Source: Nocardia vinacea
Lineage (GTDB): Bacteria > Actinomycetota > Actinomycetes > Mycobacteriales > Mycobacteriaceae
Length of the DNA stretch: 64,000 nt
Assembly (NCBI RefSeq): GCF_035920345.1
Contig: NZ_CP109149.1
Span: 9,548,001-9,612,000 of the forward strand
Reading direction: 5' to 3'
Shown: piece after piece, positions 37,865 to 46,598 of the stretch
Position numbering within the stretch: the stretch's first letter is position 1
Layout: each line of letters starts with the position of its first letter
Made by a program: the position numbers and the translations under genes
Notes under the pieces: generated by a model
Seen by the model: the letters and a program-made list of their open reading frames with translations, nothing else
Database searches by the model: none
Told to the model about the DNA's origin: nothing

Positions 37865-37884
37865 ACATCAAATTGTTTTGATGT
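37865..37884. promoter_or_regulatory. Perfect palindromic operator-like repeat upstream of the VOC gene
   Basis: ACATCAAA-TTGT-TTTGATGT is a perfect 8-bp inverted repeat in an AT-rich patch, 40 bases before the VOC start. It has the size of a MarR/PadR/ArsR-type operator; no matching regulator gene is adjacent. Confidence 0.6.
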
Positions 37885-37941
37885 GTTTTGGAACGGCCGT
37901 ACGGGATCCGGTCACGGTAGGTTCGAACCCTGACCAGGAAA

Positions 37942-38410
37942 TCAGTCTGACGAGCGCCGCCAGAGAGAAATTCGATCCAGCCAGGTCTGTGACGGTGTCG
38001 GCGTGTTGGCCTGCACCCATTCGCGCAGCGTCTCGTGCCGGAATTGGTAGGCGGCACCGGAGACGCCGAGCCGGCCGCCGCGACATGCCCTCCAGGAAAC
38101 GAGCAGGACGGTCGGGAAAAGACTTGTCCATCGGACGGGAGCAAGCCGAGAAGTGCTATCAGTCCGCACATGAACCCGTTGGCCCCGCACGCAATTGATC
38201 CCGTAGTTGGGTCTCGCGTTTCCGGACGTCGTTGGCCAGTTCGTCGGCATGCCGCGCCGGCGATGAGTCGGAAACGCTCGGTCTGATCCGCCGCCACAGG
38301 GGGACAGCCGCTTTCACGCCGAACCGCACAGCACTGCCCTCTAACCCGGTCGTCACGATACGATCGTCCACCGACAGCCCGGCTTTGCGGCGAAAGCCCG
38401 TGCGCCGCAA
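37942..38410 (-). pseudogene. Remnant of a NACHT/NB-ARC-type NTPase gene
   Basis: Two minus-strand fragments in different frames are recognisable. The downstream one (from about 38130 to the stop at 37942) reads GAAYQFRHETLREWVQ, resembling the YQFRHARLQ ending of actinobacterial NACHT-type proteins. The upstream one (38410-38159) contains HADELANDVRKRETQLRDQL, resembling the segment before the P-loop of the same proteins. The P-loop itself is missing, so an internal deletion is likely. It starts a stretch of decayed genes. Confidence 0.45.
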
Positions 38411-38532
38411 CGTGTCATCGGCGGTCGGTAGCAGACGCGTAGCGCGACGAGTCGGTCCACGCGGACCCGAGGACGGCCGTCGCGGAAAATTGCTATGGCC
38501 GAACAGGTTTCGGGCAGATGTGTGACTGAGAA

Positions 38533-40011
38533 CTACCGCGCGTCGGCCGTCACCGGCGTGGGTACATCATCGGCGCCCAGCTGTGGGTACGTCGGGTACT
38601 CGATGCCCGAGATGTACTGCACCGTCCGCACCACCTGGCACGAGTAGCCGAATTCGTTGTCGTACCAGAGATACAGGATCGCGGTGTCGCCATCGACGAT
38701 GGTGGCATTGGCATCGACGATCGATGCGGCGCGGGATCCGATGAAATCGCTCGAAACCACATCGGTGGCCGCGGTGTAGTCGAGATTGCGGCTCAACGGT
38801 CCGGCCAGCGACACCTGACGGAGGTACTCGAGCACTTCGCTCTTCGTGACTTCTCGCTCGAGTTGCAGGTTCAGGATCGCGACCGAAACGTCCGGTGTGG
38901 GAACGCGAATCGAGTTGCCGGTGATCTTCGCCTTGAAGTCCGGCATTGCCTTCGCGACCGCGGATGCGGCGCCGGTTTCGGTGAGCACGAGGTTGAACGG
39001 GGCGGAGCGGCCGCGCCGGTCGGCCTTGTGGAAGTTGTCCAGCAGGTTCTGGTCGTTGGTGAACGAATGCACAGTCTCCACGTGACCGCGGACAATGCCG
39101 TACTCGTCATCCATCGCCTTGAGCGGTGGCACGATCGCGTTGGTCGTGCACGAAGCGCACGAGTAGATCTGTTCCGACAGATCGAGATCGCGGTGGTTGA
39201 CGCCGTGCACGATATTCGGGACGTCGCCCTTACCGGGCGCGGTGAGCACGACCTTCGCGATGCCGGGCCGCAGGTGCTGCGACAGGCCGGTACGGTCACG
39301 CCACTTACCGGTGTTGTCGATCAGGATCGCCTCGTTGATCCCGAGCTCGGTGTAGTCGATCGTCGTCGGATCATCGCTGTAGATGAACTTGATGACGTTG
39401 CCGTTCGCGGTGATCGTGTCGTTCTCGACGTCGACCTTGAGCGTTCCATTGAACTGCCCGTGCACCGAATCCCGCCGCAGCAGCGACGCACGCTTGGCCA
39501 GGTCACCCTCTCCACCCTTGCGCACCACCACGGCCCGCAGGTTCAGCCCGTTGCCGGATCCGACCTTCTCGATGAGCAGCCGCGCGACCAGACGACCGAT
39601 CCGGCCGAAGCCGTACAGCACCACGTCCCGCGGGCCCTGTGACTCGGCCTTGTTGCCGTCGGTGACGTCGGCCAGCACCGCGGCGGTGAACTCCGGAATC
39701 GACAGTCCGCGACCGTCGGTGCGATAGGCCATCACCAACCGGCCGAGGTCGATCTTGCACGGCCCCAGATCCAACGCGCTGAGTACTTCGAGGAACGGCA
39801 GGGTCTCCTCGATCGACAGTTCCTCACCCTCGATCTGCCGCGCGAACCGATGCGTCCGCAGAATGCTGATCACCGATTTGTTCACCAGCGACCGGCTGTG
39901 CAGAAGGATGGTCACCCCCTTCTCGCGATACAGCCTGCCAATGATCGGAATCATCGCCTCCGCCGAAGCCTCGTGAGCGTTCCAGCGGTCAAGATGGTCG
40001 GTAGTCAACAC
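38533..40011 (-). CDS. Glyceraldehyde-3-phosphate dehydrogenase, long GapB-like form
   Basis: It is a 492-residue phosphorylating GAPDH with an N-terminal extension of about 125 residues before the Rossmann motif VLYGFGRIGRLVARLL. The catalytic cysteine is in SCASCTTNAIVPP, and the C-terminal WYDNEFGYSCQVVRTV is canonical. Long forms of this kind include Corynebacterium glutamicum GapB, which works in the gluconeogenic direction, so this is probably a second, non-glycolytic GAPDH. It stands alone, with pseudogene remnants on both sides. Confidence 0.87.
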   Translation of the reverse strand: MLTTDHLDRWNAHEASAEAMIPIIGRLYREKGVTILLHSRSLVNKSVISILRTHRFARQIEGEELSIEETLPFLEVLSALDLGPCKIDLGRLVMAYRTDGRGLSIPEFTAAVLADVTDGNKAESQGPRDVVLYGFGRIGRLVARLLIEKVGSGNGLNLRAVVVRKGGEGDLAKRASLLRRDSVHGQFNGTLKVDVENDTITANGNVIKFIYSDDPTTIDYTELGINEAILIDNTGKWRDRTGLSQHLRPGIAKVVLTAPGKGDVPNIVHGVNHRDLDLSEQIYSCASCTTNAIVPPLKAMDDEYGIVRGHVETVHSFTNDQNLLDNFHKADRRGRSAPFNLVLTETGAASAVAKAMPDFKAKITGNSIRVPTPDVSVAILNLQLEREVTKSEVLEYLRQVSLAGPLSRNLDYTAATDVVSSDFIGSRAASIVDANATIVDGDTAILYLWYDNEFGYSCQVVRTVQYISGIEYPTYPQLGADDVPTPVTADAR

Positions 40012-40069
40012 AAGCCCCTCGGCGTTTCCTCGATCTGTACAAATGCCGATGCTATCGAGGTCCGCGCTA

Positions 40070-40453
40070 TCACAAGGCCCCGCTACCCCTCTGTGAGGTC
40101 GGCGTTCGTCGAGAAGCTGACATGAGGCAAAGAAATCCGCGCGTGCCGTCGCTGCTGCGATGCGAGATCGAAGGCGGTTGGCGGTATCGGTGCGGTCTCA
40201 GCGCTGTCGATGTACCTTCCGGCCAGCGGCGACGCAGGCGGACGGCAAGGGCTGGGCCGGGCTCGACCGCGGTGACGATGGCGCCGGTCTGAAGCATCGG
40301 CCCGGTTGCTAGTCCGGTGCCGGCACCGAGTTCGACGACTTGGGTGCCGCGACACAGCAGCCCGGCGTCGTGGAGTCGTTGCCATAGCGCGGCCGGGTCA
40401 GCGGCGCGAGCGTAGACCTCGGCGTGGGCATGGAAGTGCAGTGGTTCGAGCAC
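40070..40453 (-). pseudogene. Truncated SAM-dependent methyltransferase
   Basis: The N-terminal 85 residues read as a class I methyltransferase: HFHAHAEVYARAADPAALWQRL, then VVELGAGTGLATGPMLQTGA and VTAVEPGPALAVRLRRRWPE. After that the homology stops and the frame runs on in unrelated sequence to 40070. The catalytic and C-terminal part is missing, so this is a 3'-truncated remnant. Confidence 0.65.
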
Positions 40454-40817
40454 CGGGCATCGTAATCAGTTCGCTGTCGGACGGGCCTTTTATGCAAGAT
40501 GGCCCAGGCCTCCGAGTGCTGTTGGACGGCCGGATTCACGAAGTTGATCGTATGGCTCAGAGGTACGCTGAAGTTGCTACAGGTTTGTTGGCGGATTTCT
40601 GGACACGATCCGCGCACTCGCACCGGTGGCGGGGCAGTGCCCGGCCGCGTACTTGCCCGGCATGAGCATGGGCTGGGAAATTCGCGCGCCGACGATAGCG
40701 CCGACGCTCGACTGTCGGCCTGGCTAAATCAACTAGTGTGGGCCACCCGCTCGCGGGCGAAGGTTGGAATGCAAGCAAGTACACCGTTTGCCAGTCGGGT
40801 GGTCATGGGACGGCACA
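40454..40817. other. Gap without a recognisable gene
   Basis: These 364 bases lie between the methyltransferase remnant and the kinase gene. Several short frames cross it on both strands, none with a family pattern or a ribosome-binding site. It must hold the kinase promoter, but I see no clear motif. Confidence 0.5.
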
Positions 40818-42623
40818 ATGGATGACACGGCAGTGAGTGGCGGGGACGCCACTCGGGGGTCAGCGGAGACGTTCGGACGCTATCGGCTTCTGTCGCTGCT
40901 GGGTCAGGGCGGCATGGGCCAGGTGTGGCGGGCGCAGGATTCGCTGACCAACCGGGTGGTGGCGCTCAAGGTGTTGCCCGAGCGCTTCGCCGATGACGAG
41001 CAACTGCGCGAGCGGTTCCGGCGGGAGTGCCGGGCGGTAGCGCAGTTGACCGAGCCGCATGTGATCCCTATCCACGACTTCGGCGACATCGACGGTCGGC
41101 TCTATCTGAATATGCGCTTGATCGAGGGCACCGACCTGCGCAAGGTGATCACGAAAGAAGGGGCTTTGTCGCCGCAGAGGGCAGTGGCGATCATCGCGCA
41201 GGTGGCGGGCGCGCTGCAGGCGGCCCACGACGCCGGGCTGGTCCACCGCGATGTCAAACCCACCAACATCTTGCTAGGTGCCGATGAGTTCGCCTCCCTG
41301 ATCGACTTCGGGATCGCCCACGCCGCCGACGACCGTACGCTGACCACGATCGGCGAGACCATCGGCACCATCGCCTACATGGCGCCGGAGGAGATCGGCT
41401 CGGAGATCAAGGCCGATGCCCGAGTGGACGTATACGCGTTGACGTGCGTGCTGTACGAGTGCCTGACCGGCCGGCCGCCGTTTACGAGCGCAGCGGGGGT
41501 ACAGGGTGTGATCGCCCATCACCTGCACACCCCTCCGCCGCGTCCCAGCACCACTACACCCGATATACCGCCTGAGTTCGATGCGGTCATCGCCAAGGGA
41601 ATGGCCAAAAACCCCGACAAGCGTTACCAGACCGTGCACGAGCTGGCCGCGGCGGCCTGCGCCGTGGTAGACGATTCCGCGGTCAACACCACCGAGGGCG
41701 TGGCTGCGCACCATGCGCGGCGAATCAGATTGTCGCCCAAGACCGCCGGGCTGCTCGCCGCCGCGGTCGCGGTTGCGGTGGTGGCCGCCGTAGCTGTCTT
41801 CATCGGTGTCCAACGAGAATCAGGCGGCAGTGGCAACTCGCCCACACCTATTATCGGCTCGGGCTACTCGTCGCAGACTCCGCTGCCGTTCACCGGCGTC
41901 AGTCTGCTCACCGATGTGGCGGTCGACGATGCGGGCAACGTATACGTCACCGACATGGGTAACGATCGGGTGATGAAATTGGAGGCGGGCGCGTCGACGC
42001 CGACCCCGCTGCCGTTCACCGGCCTGAATAATCCCCAGGGCGTGGCGGTCGACACGGCGGGCAATGTATACGTCTCCGACACGAGTAACGATCGGGTGGT
42101 GAAATTGGAGGCGGGCGCGTCGACGCCGACCCCGCTGCCGTTCGCCGGGCTCAAAGATCCCCAGGGGGTGGCGGTAGACCAGGCGGGAGACGTGTACGTC
42201 GGCGACCGGGGTAATGATCGGGTGGTGAAATTGGAGGCGGGCGCGTCGGCGCCGACGACGTTGCCGTTCACGGGGCTCCAAGATCCCCAGGGTGTGGCGG
42301 TCGACGCTGCGGGCAACGTATACGTCACCGAATTGAGTACCGAGCGGGTGCTGAGGTTGGCGGCGGGCGCGTCGGCGCCGACGACGTTGCCGGTCACTGG
42401 GCTCAAAGATCCCCAGGGTATGGCGGTCGACCCTGCGGGAGACTTGTACGTCGTCGACTGGGGCAGCAAATGGGTGGTGAGGTTGGCGGCGGGCGCGTCG
42501 ACGCCGACCCCGCTGCCGTTCACCGGCCTGAAGAATCCCCAGGGTGTGGCGGTCGATACGGCGGGCAACGTATACGTCACCGACCTGGGCTCCAATCCGG
42601 TGGTGAAACTCTCGGTCGGCTGA
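40818..42623 (+). CDS. PknD-like transmembrane Ser/Thr kinase with NHL beta-propeller sensor
   Basis: It is a receptor kinase of 601 residues. The cytoplasmic kinase domain (about 20-285) has the glycine loop GQGGMGQVW, K51 in VVALKVL, D145 in HRDVKPTN, D163 in DFGIA and the segment GTIAYMAPEE. One membrane helix spans about 309-331. The outer part (353-601) is six NHL repeats of about 41 residues with the pattern DPQGVAVD-AGNVYV-RVVKLEAGAS, a six-bladed propeller as in Mycobacterium PknD. The blades are nearly identical in DNA, implying recent duplication. The ligand is unknown. A decayed copy of the last blades lies at 45321-45518. Confidence 0.9.
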   Translation: MDDTAVSGGDATRGSAETFGRYRLLSLLGQGGMGQVWRAQDSLTNRVVALKVLPERFADDEQLRERFRRECRAVAQLTEPHVIPIHDFGDIDGRLYLNMRLIEGTDLRKVITKEGALSPQRAVAIIAQVAGALQAAHDAGLVHRDVKPTNILLGADEFASLIDFGIAHAADDRTLTTIGETIGTIAYMAPEEIGSEIKADARVDVYALTCVLYECLTGRPPFTSAAGVQGVIAHHLHTPPPRPSTTTPDIPPEFDAVIAKGMAKNPDKRYQTVHELAAAACAVVDDSAVNTTEGVAAHHARRIRLSPKTAGLLAAAVAVAVVAAVAVFIGVQRESGGSGNSPTPIIGSGYSSQTPLPFTGVSLLTDVAVDDAGNVYVTDMGNDRVMKLEAGASTPTPLPFTGLNNPQGVAVDTAGNVYVSDTSNDRVVKLEAGASTPTPLPFAGLKDPQGVAVDQAGDVYVGDRGNDRVVKLEAGASAPTTLPFTGLQDPQGVAVDAAGNVYVTELSTERVLRLAAGASAPTTLPVTGLKDPQGMAVDPAGDLYVVDWGSKWVVRLAAGASTPTPLPFTGLKNPQGVAVDTAGNVYVTDLGSNPVVKLSVG

Positions 42624-42687
42624 ACCCCCGTTCTCTGCGAATGGAGCAGCAGCTCGGGCATAGAAAACCTGTGCGAATCTGCGGTTG

Positions 42688-43260
42688 CTACACGGCGTAG
42701 GCGTCGCGGAACGCTTCACGCACCATGGCCGCGTCCGCGACATCCCGGTGTTCGATACCGGAGAGCACCTCGGATACGCGCCAGTAGTGGGAGGGCACCA
42801 GGTTGCCCGAGGTCACCACGGCCAGCGCCACGTCCGCCGCCTCATCAGGCTTGTCGGCGGCGACCAGCGCCAGACCCAGGTCAAGGTTCGCCATCGCGAT
42901 GCGACGCGGGCGGGCGGATGCGGCCCCCGCCAAATCGGCGAGTACGTGCCGGGCGTAGGACTCCGCCGCCGGATCACCGAGCCACGCCAGCGTCGTGGCC
43001 AGATAGGCATCCGATTTCGCTGGGTCGTAGCGGAAATGGTGTTCGGGTCGATTAGGCGTGCTCAGCCCGGATACCATCCTGGCGACCTTGCGCAGCGCCC
43101 CGTACGTGCCTTTGCTGTCCCCGAGCCGCGCCAGAGCACGGCCCTCCTGAGCAGTCGCCTGGATGAACGCCGAACTGTCTTCCAGGGCAAGGGACTGTGC
43201 GGCGCGCGACCTGGAGGGCTGTGCGTTGTCGCCGCGAGCTATCGGTCGCCTGACCGACAC
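42688..43260 (-). pseudogene. N-terminally truncated TPR-type regulator
   Basis: The 190-codon frame is the C-terminal part of an XRE/TPR protein: NRPEHHFRYDPAKSDAYLATTLAWLGDPAAE, then a run RPRRIAMANLDLGLAL and EAADVALAVVTSGNLVPSHYWR (parts quoted). The N-terminal DNA-binding domain, normally some 200 residues upstream, is missing, and the sequence before about 43210 has no related frame. It lies directly downstream of an intact XRE-TPR gene, so recombination between relatives may have removed its front. Confidence 0.6.
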
Positions 43261-43383
43261 CCTTCCGTCGCCGAGTTTCGCGGTCGGGTGTGAATCGTTC
43301 GCCTGGCTCTCCGGTCTGGGCGGATGGGCGGTGCAACGTCACAATGCGCCCCCGATGTCTACGAACGGATTCCATGTCTTGCC

Positions 43384-44595
43384 TCACACGGGCACGACGC
43401 CGACACGCTGAGCCAGCTTGCCGAGTTCACCGGTCGTGAGGTCGCGCCGCGCCTTGCGCATCATGTGCCCGACCAGTTCGCGGACGATTGGCATCGACCG
43501 AATGTGTTGCGGCGCCGCATGTTCGGCGCGCAGCAGGGCATACAGCGAATCGCGGTAGTTCTTCTGCACCGCGTGCGCGCGGCCGATTTCCACGAAGTAT
43601 TGCGCCCGCCGTGCGTCAGCGGGCAGATCGCCGGGGTTGAGATGCGGTGCGAGCGCGAGCACTTCGCCGGGCTCTCGCCGTTCCATGGCGGCCGACATCT
43701 GCCACAGCTGGGCGTTCGCCGGACCGAAGGTGACGTTACGTACCGCCGAGCGACCGGTGGGGGCGGTTGCGAGCCTGCCCGCTTGCTCCGCCGCCTCGGC
43801 GAGATGTCGTTGCGGGTCGCCGCCGAGTGTCGCTGCCACGAGCGAGGCTTGCAGCTGGAGCATTCCGTACGTCTCCACTTCGCCCACGGTGCGCACATCG
43901 GTGGCGATCTGGTCGGCAACCCGCTCGGAGTGTTCGAGCGCTGCAGGCAGTGCGCCCGGTCGGGAAAGCAGGATTTGCGACCGGAGGTAGGACACGGCCG
44001 CGAGTGCGGCGGTTTCTCCGGTCTCGCGAGCGGCGCGCTCGGCTTCCTGCGCGGCCGTCCACGAGAGCGAGTCGTAACCGCGTGAGCGCAGTGCAGAGGC
44101 GGCGCCGTAGGCGATCACCCCGTGTACGTCCCACGCCTCGGGCGATCCGCTGTCGCGGACGTGGCGGAACGAATCGGCCAGCATAGGCGCGAGTTTCGGT
44201 CCGAGCGCGGCGTAATCACCGTTCTGCCGGAGATGGGTAGCCTCCTGCGCCGCCGTCGCCAGTTCGGTCAGGCTGCGCGGCTGCGCGGTGTCGGTCAGGT
44301 TGCCCTGTGCCCACAGCACAGTTTCCAGTTCGGGCACTGCTGCGTGGAATTCGGCGGTGGACGGGTCGAGCTTGTCTTGCTCGTGCCCGGTCAGGTCGCC
44401 CAGCGTCACACCGAGCGCTTGTGCCAGGGCCAACATGGTGCGGCGGGAGTCCACCGGACGGAGTCCCGCCTCATACTTGGCGAGCACCGATCGGCTCAGC
44501 CCAGCCCGGTCGGCAAGCACCTGTTGCGAGATGCCGCGTCGCGCTCGAATCGCGCGTACCCGCTGGCCGATATAAGTATCCGGTTCGTCGGTCAT
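43384..44595 (-). CDS. XRE-family regulator with TPR-like C-terminal domain
   Basis: It is a 403-residue regulator. Residues about 8-65 are a Cro/C1 helix-turn-helix (RVRAIRARRGISQQVLADRAGLSRSVLAKYEAG, shown by its limits RVRAIRARRG and LAKYEAG). The rest is helical with alternating Ala/Leu, typical of TPR repeats in actinobacterial regulators that bind a signal peptide or partner. The ATG at 44595 has GGGAG upstream. It is divergent from the two small genes at 44801 and 45091, a pairing often seen for such regulators. Confidence 0.85.
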   Translation of the reverse strand: MTDEPDTYIGQRVRAIRARRGISQQVLADRAGLSRSVLAKYEAGLRPVDSRRTMLALAQALGVTLGDLTGHEQDKLDPSTAEFHAAVPELETVLWAQGNLTDTAQPRSLTELATAAQEATHLRQNGDYAALGPKLAPMLADSFRHVRDSGSPEAWDVHGVIAYGAASALRSRGYDSLSWTAAQEAERAARETGETAALAAVSYLRSQILLSRPGALPAALEHSERVADQIATDVRTVGEVETYGMLQLQASLVAATLGGDPQRHLAEAAEQAGRLATAPTGRSAVRNVTFGPANAQLWQMSAAMERREPGEVLALAPHLNPGDLPADARRAQYFVEIGRAHAVQKNYRDSLYALLRAEHAAPQHIRSMPIVRELVGHMMRKARRDLTTGELGKLAQRVGVVPV

Positions 44596-44800
44596 GTGCG
44601 CTCCCTGCGCTTTCCCTGTCGCGTTCCCACGCTCATACAAGTCACATGGTACGTGCGTTGTCCCTGTTTACCTCGTTTGTTCCACCGCGGAACAGAGTTC
44701 GGTGCCTGCGTTGCAAAGCTCCACTGCAAGCCCCGCCGCCGGGTGTCGGTTTGCCTCGGCGGTGGGTGCACACCAACCGGACAGCGGAAGGCGCAGGGGA

Positions 44801-45094
44801 ATGGAAGCGCTTGCGTGGTTAGACCCGACATCACCGACGTCGGAATGGGACGAGGCCCAGATCCGCCGTCTGGCACGGCGATTGGGCTACGTGCTGCACT
44901 GGGCCGACGCGTGCTCGGTGCTCGGTCTGGTCGAACAGGCTGCCGGGCTAGGCGTCGACGTCGTGCTGTTGCCGTCCTCGGCGCACCTGGACGCGCAAAC
45001 CCTGAATCGACTGATGGGGTTTGCCGATGTCGAATGTGCTTGCCCGCGTGAGTCTTTCGCTCGCTGGTCGGTGCTCGGTGGGGTGCACCGATGA
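44801..45094 (+). CDS. Small protein of unknown function beside the XRE regulator
   Basis: It is a 97-residue protein starting MEALAWLDPTSPTSEWDEAQ at an ATG with AGGGGA upstream. It shows an alpha/beta pattern: LARRLGYVLHW, VLGLVEQAAGLGVDVVLLPSSAHLD and LNRLMGFADVECACPRESFARW. The middle resembles the strand-helix layout of a small Rossmann-like or resolvase-like fold, but no catalytic residue is recognisable. It overlaps the next gene by four bases and faces the XRE gene. I do not recognise its function. Confidence 0.65.
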   Translation: MEALAWLDPTSPTSEWDEAQIRRLARRLGYVLHWADACSVLGLVEQAAGLGVDVVLLPSSAHLDAQTLNRLMGFADVECACPRESFARWSVLGGVHR

Positions 45095-45231
45095 TCGCGC
45101 TCGGGTGGATCGTCGTGTTCGGTCTGCCGCTGATCGTGTTCATTGCGGCCCTCTTCTGGCCCGAGCGCATCCCGAAAGACCGCACGGTACAGGCGATCCG
45201 GCAGCGCATCGAGGACGAAGGCGGACGGTAG
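45091..45231 (+). CDS. Small single-span membrane protein
   Basis: The 46-residue product has one membrane helix, GWIVVFGLPLIVFIAALFW, followed by a charged tail PERIPKDRTVQAIRQRIEDE. Its ATG overlaps the stop of the 97-residue gene (ATGA), so the two are co-translated. It is below usual length cut-offs. Its role is unknown; the pair with the XRE regulator may be a small regulated module. Confidence 0.6.
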   Translation: MIALGWIVVFGLPLIVFIAALFWPERIPKDRTVQAIRQRIEDEGGR

Positions 45232-45320
45232 GCCGCCTCGAGCTGAAGTCGGCGTCGATACCGAACTTGATGACCTCTGTGGAGCCCGACCCAGACCAAG
45301 GCCAAAAGCAGACGGAGAGC

Positions 45321-45518
45321 CCCAAGCGGTCGACGCGGCTGGGAACGTATTCGTCACCGACACGAGTAACGATCGGTGATGAAATTGGCGGCCGGCGAGC
45401 CGACCCCGCTGTCGTTCACCGGCCTCAAAGATCCCCCGAGTGTGGCGGTCGACGGGTCGGGAGATGTGTACGTAGTCGACCTTGGCCCGATCCGGTGGTA
45501 AAACTCCCCATCGGCTGA
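45321..45518 (+). pseudogene. Decayed copy of the PknD NHL-repeat end
   Basis: The sequence reads AVDAAGNVFVTDTSNDR and then stops at a TGA caused by a small deletion; one frame over it continues MKLAAGEPTPLSFTGLKD and GDVYVVDLGP. The last bases, GGTGGTAAAACTCCCCATC followed by GGCTGA, match the 3' end of the kinase gene at about 42600. About one and a half propeller blades remain. Confidence 0.75.
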
Positions 45519-45663
45519 ACCACTCAGACCGGCCTACACGATCCCAGCGGTGCCGCGATCGGGAAGAGACGATGGCGTTTGCGTCACTGCTCCCATGACA
45601 TAGCGGCCTCACCGAATGGTTCCATGGCTAAGCTGACACCGAACCCCGAACCAGGAGAACAAC

Positions 45664-46081
45664 ATTGGCGAAGCTACACCGGCCCGGGACCCCGACGACC
45701 TGCCGGATGCGCGAGTGCTGTGGGCGCGGTGGGCAGCCGTAGCGATCGCGACCTACGACCGTGACGAGGAGCGCGAGCTGCCGCACCATCGTTCGGGATA
45801 CTGGATCGACGACGACGCCGCCGGTCCGCGTCCTGGTCGACCTGGGCCAAGCCATGCCGACTCAGCCGGAGCGGTTCGGCGCCAACAAGGTGCCGATGCG
45901 TGTGCGGGCGGGCGGGTTGGATCTGACCGGGACGGTGCCCGGTCTGCTGCATGCGTGGGCGCGCGCCAGCGACGGGGTGTGGTTGGGATTGGTGTCGTTC
46001 ACCATCCAGACCGGTAACCGGCGCGGCCGCCTCGGGGTTCGGCAATGGTGCACCGAACGAGCATTGTCTCGCCCGTCCTAG
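45664..46081 (+). pseudogene. Frameshifted hypothetical gene
   Basis: One frame gives ARDPDDLPDARVLWARWAAVAIATYDRDEERELPHHRSGYWIDDDAAG (limits quoted) up to about 45825; a second frame then gives VLVDLGQAMPTQPERFGANKVPMRVRAGGLDLTGTVPGLLHAW to the stop at 46081. Both parts have good codon use, so one gene was split by a frameshift near 45825. AGGAG stands at 45654-45658 before an ATT where a start would be expected, so the start codon may be lost too. The second part could still be made from the ATG at 45854. Function unknown. Confidence 0.5.
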
Positions 46082-46428
46082 CGGACGACGGACAGGAGGA
46101 TGAGCTTTGCGTCGATGACGGAATGGGCCCAACTGTTGCCCAGCAGACCGTTACTGTATTCGGCGTAAACCCAAGCTCCAACATTGAGCGTGTACTCGTT
46201 GCCAGGTCGCATCGACCACACGACCTCGATCGCGTTGCCGATCCCGAAACCGTCGTTGTCGAAGGTGTCCACCTCTGAATTGCTGACTCGTTTATGCCAC
46301 TGCTTGTCGGTGGCAGCGGTGACGAATTTGCCGTTTTCCAAGACCGTGAGTATCTCGCAGGTCACCGCCCCGTCTTCCCCGCAGCGGTGCCCGCCGGAGG
46401 CATCGACTTCGCGGCGCAACGACTTCAT
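46078..46428 (-). CDS. Hypothetical protein
   Basis: It encodes 116 residues starting MKSLRREVDASGGHRCGEDG. The body is beta-strand-like with many aromatic residues (DTFDNDGFGIGNAIEVVWSM, NEYTLNVGAWVYAEYSNGL), and the end is hydrophobic (AKLILLSVV). No family is recognised. The ATG overlaps the stop of the small gene at 46425-46598 (ATGA), so the two are coupled. It converges with the frameshifted gene with a four-base overlap of the ends. Confidence 0.6.
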   Translation of the reverse strand: MKSLRREVDASGGHRCGEDGAVTCEILTVLENGKFVTAATDKQWHKRVSNSEVDTFDNDGFGIGNAIEVVWSMRPGNEYTLNVGAWVYAEYSNGLLGNSWAHSVIDAKLILLSVVR

Positions 46429-46598
46429 TCGCCAGGACCTTCTGCGTTCATGTGTTTGAGGATCCGCTGGGCTCGTCGCCGGATACAGGGGTGGCCGTAG
46501 GTGATTGCCAGGAGGATGCGCAGTCTCGCCGTGTTCCAGCGGTAGCCGACAGTAGAACACTCGGCACCGAGGACGCGTTGCTCGTCGTCATCGGTCAT
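46425..46598 (-). CDS. Small hypothetical protein coupled to the next gene
   Basis: This 57-residue frame is below usual cut-offs: it starts MTDDDEQRVLGAECSTVGYR, continues with NTARLRILLAITYGHPC and ends LKHMNAEGPGE. Its TGA overlaps the ATG of the 116-residue gene, which is the main evidence that it is translated. It is basic and helical in the middle (IRRRAQRILKH), so nucleic-acid or membrane contact is possible. I do not recognise a family. Confidence 0.5.
   Translation of the reverse strand: MTDDDEQRVLGAECSTVGYRWNTARLRILLAITYGHPCIRRRAQRILKHMNAEGPGE

Noticed and set aside
37900..37945. A GGTTCGAACCC sequence resembling a tRNA T-arm.
   Set aside because: The stem is only partly paired, and no acceptor, D-arm or anticodon arm can be folded around it.
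41873..42621. Six regular repeats of about 123 bases, considered as a repeat array or CRISPR-like structure.
   Set aside because: They are in frame and encode the NHL blades of the kinase; there are no unique spacers of fixed length.
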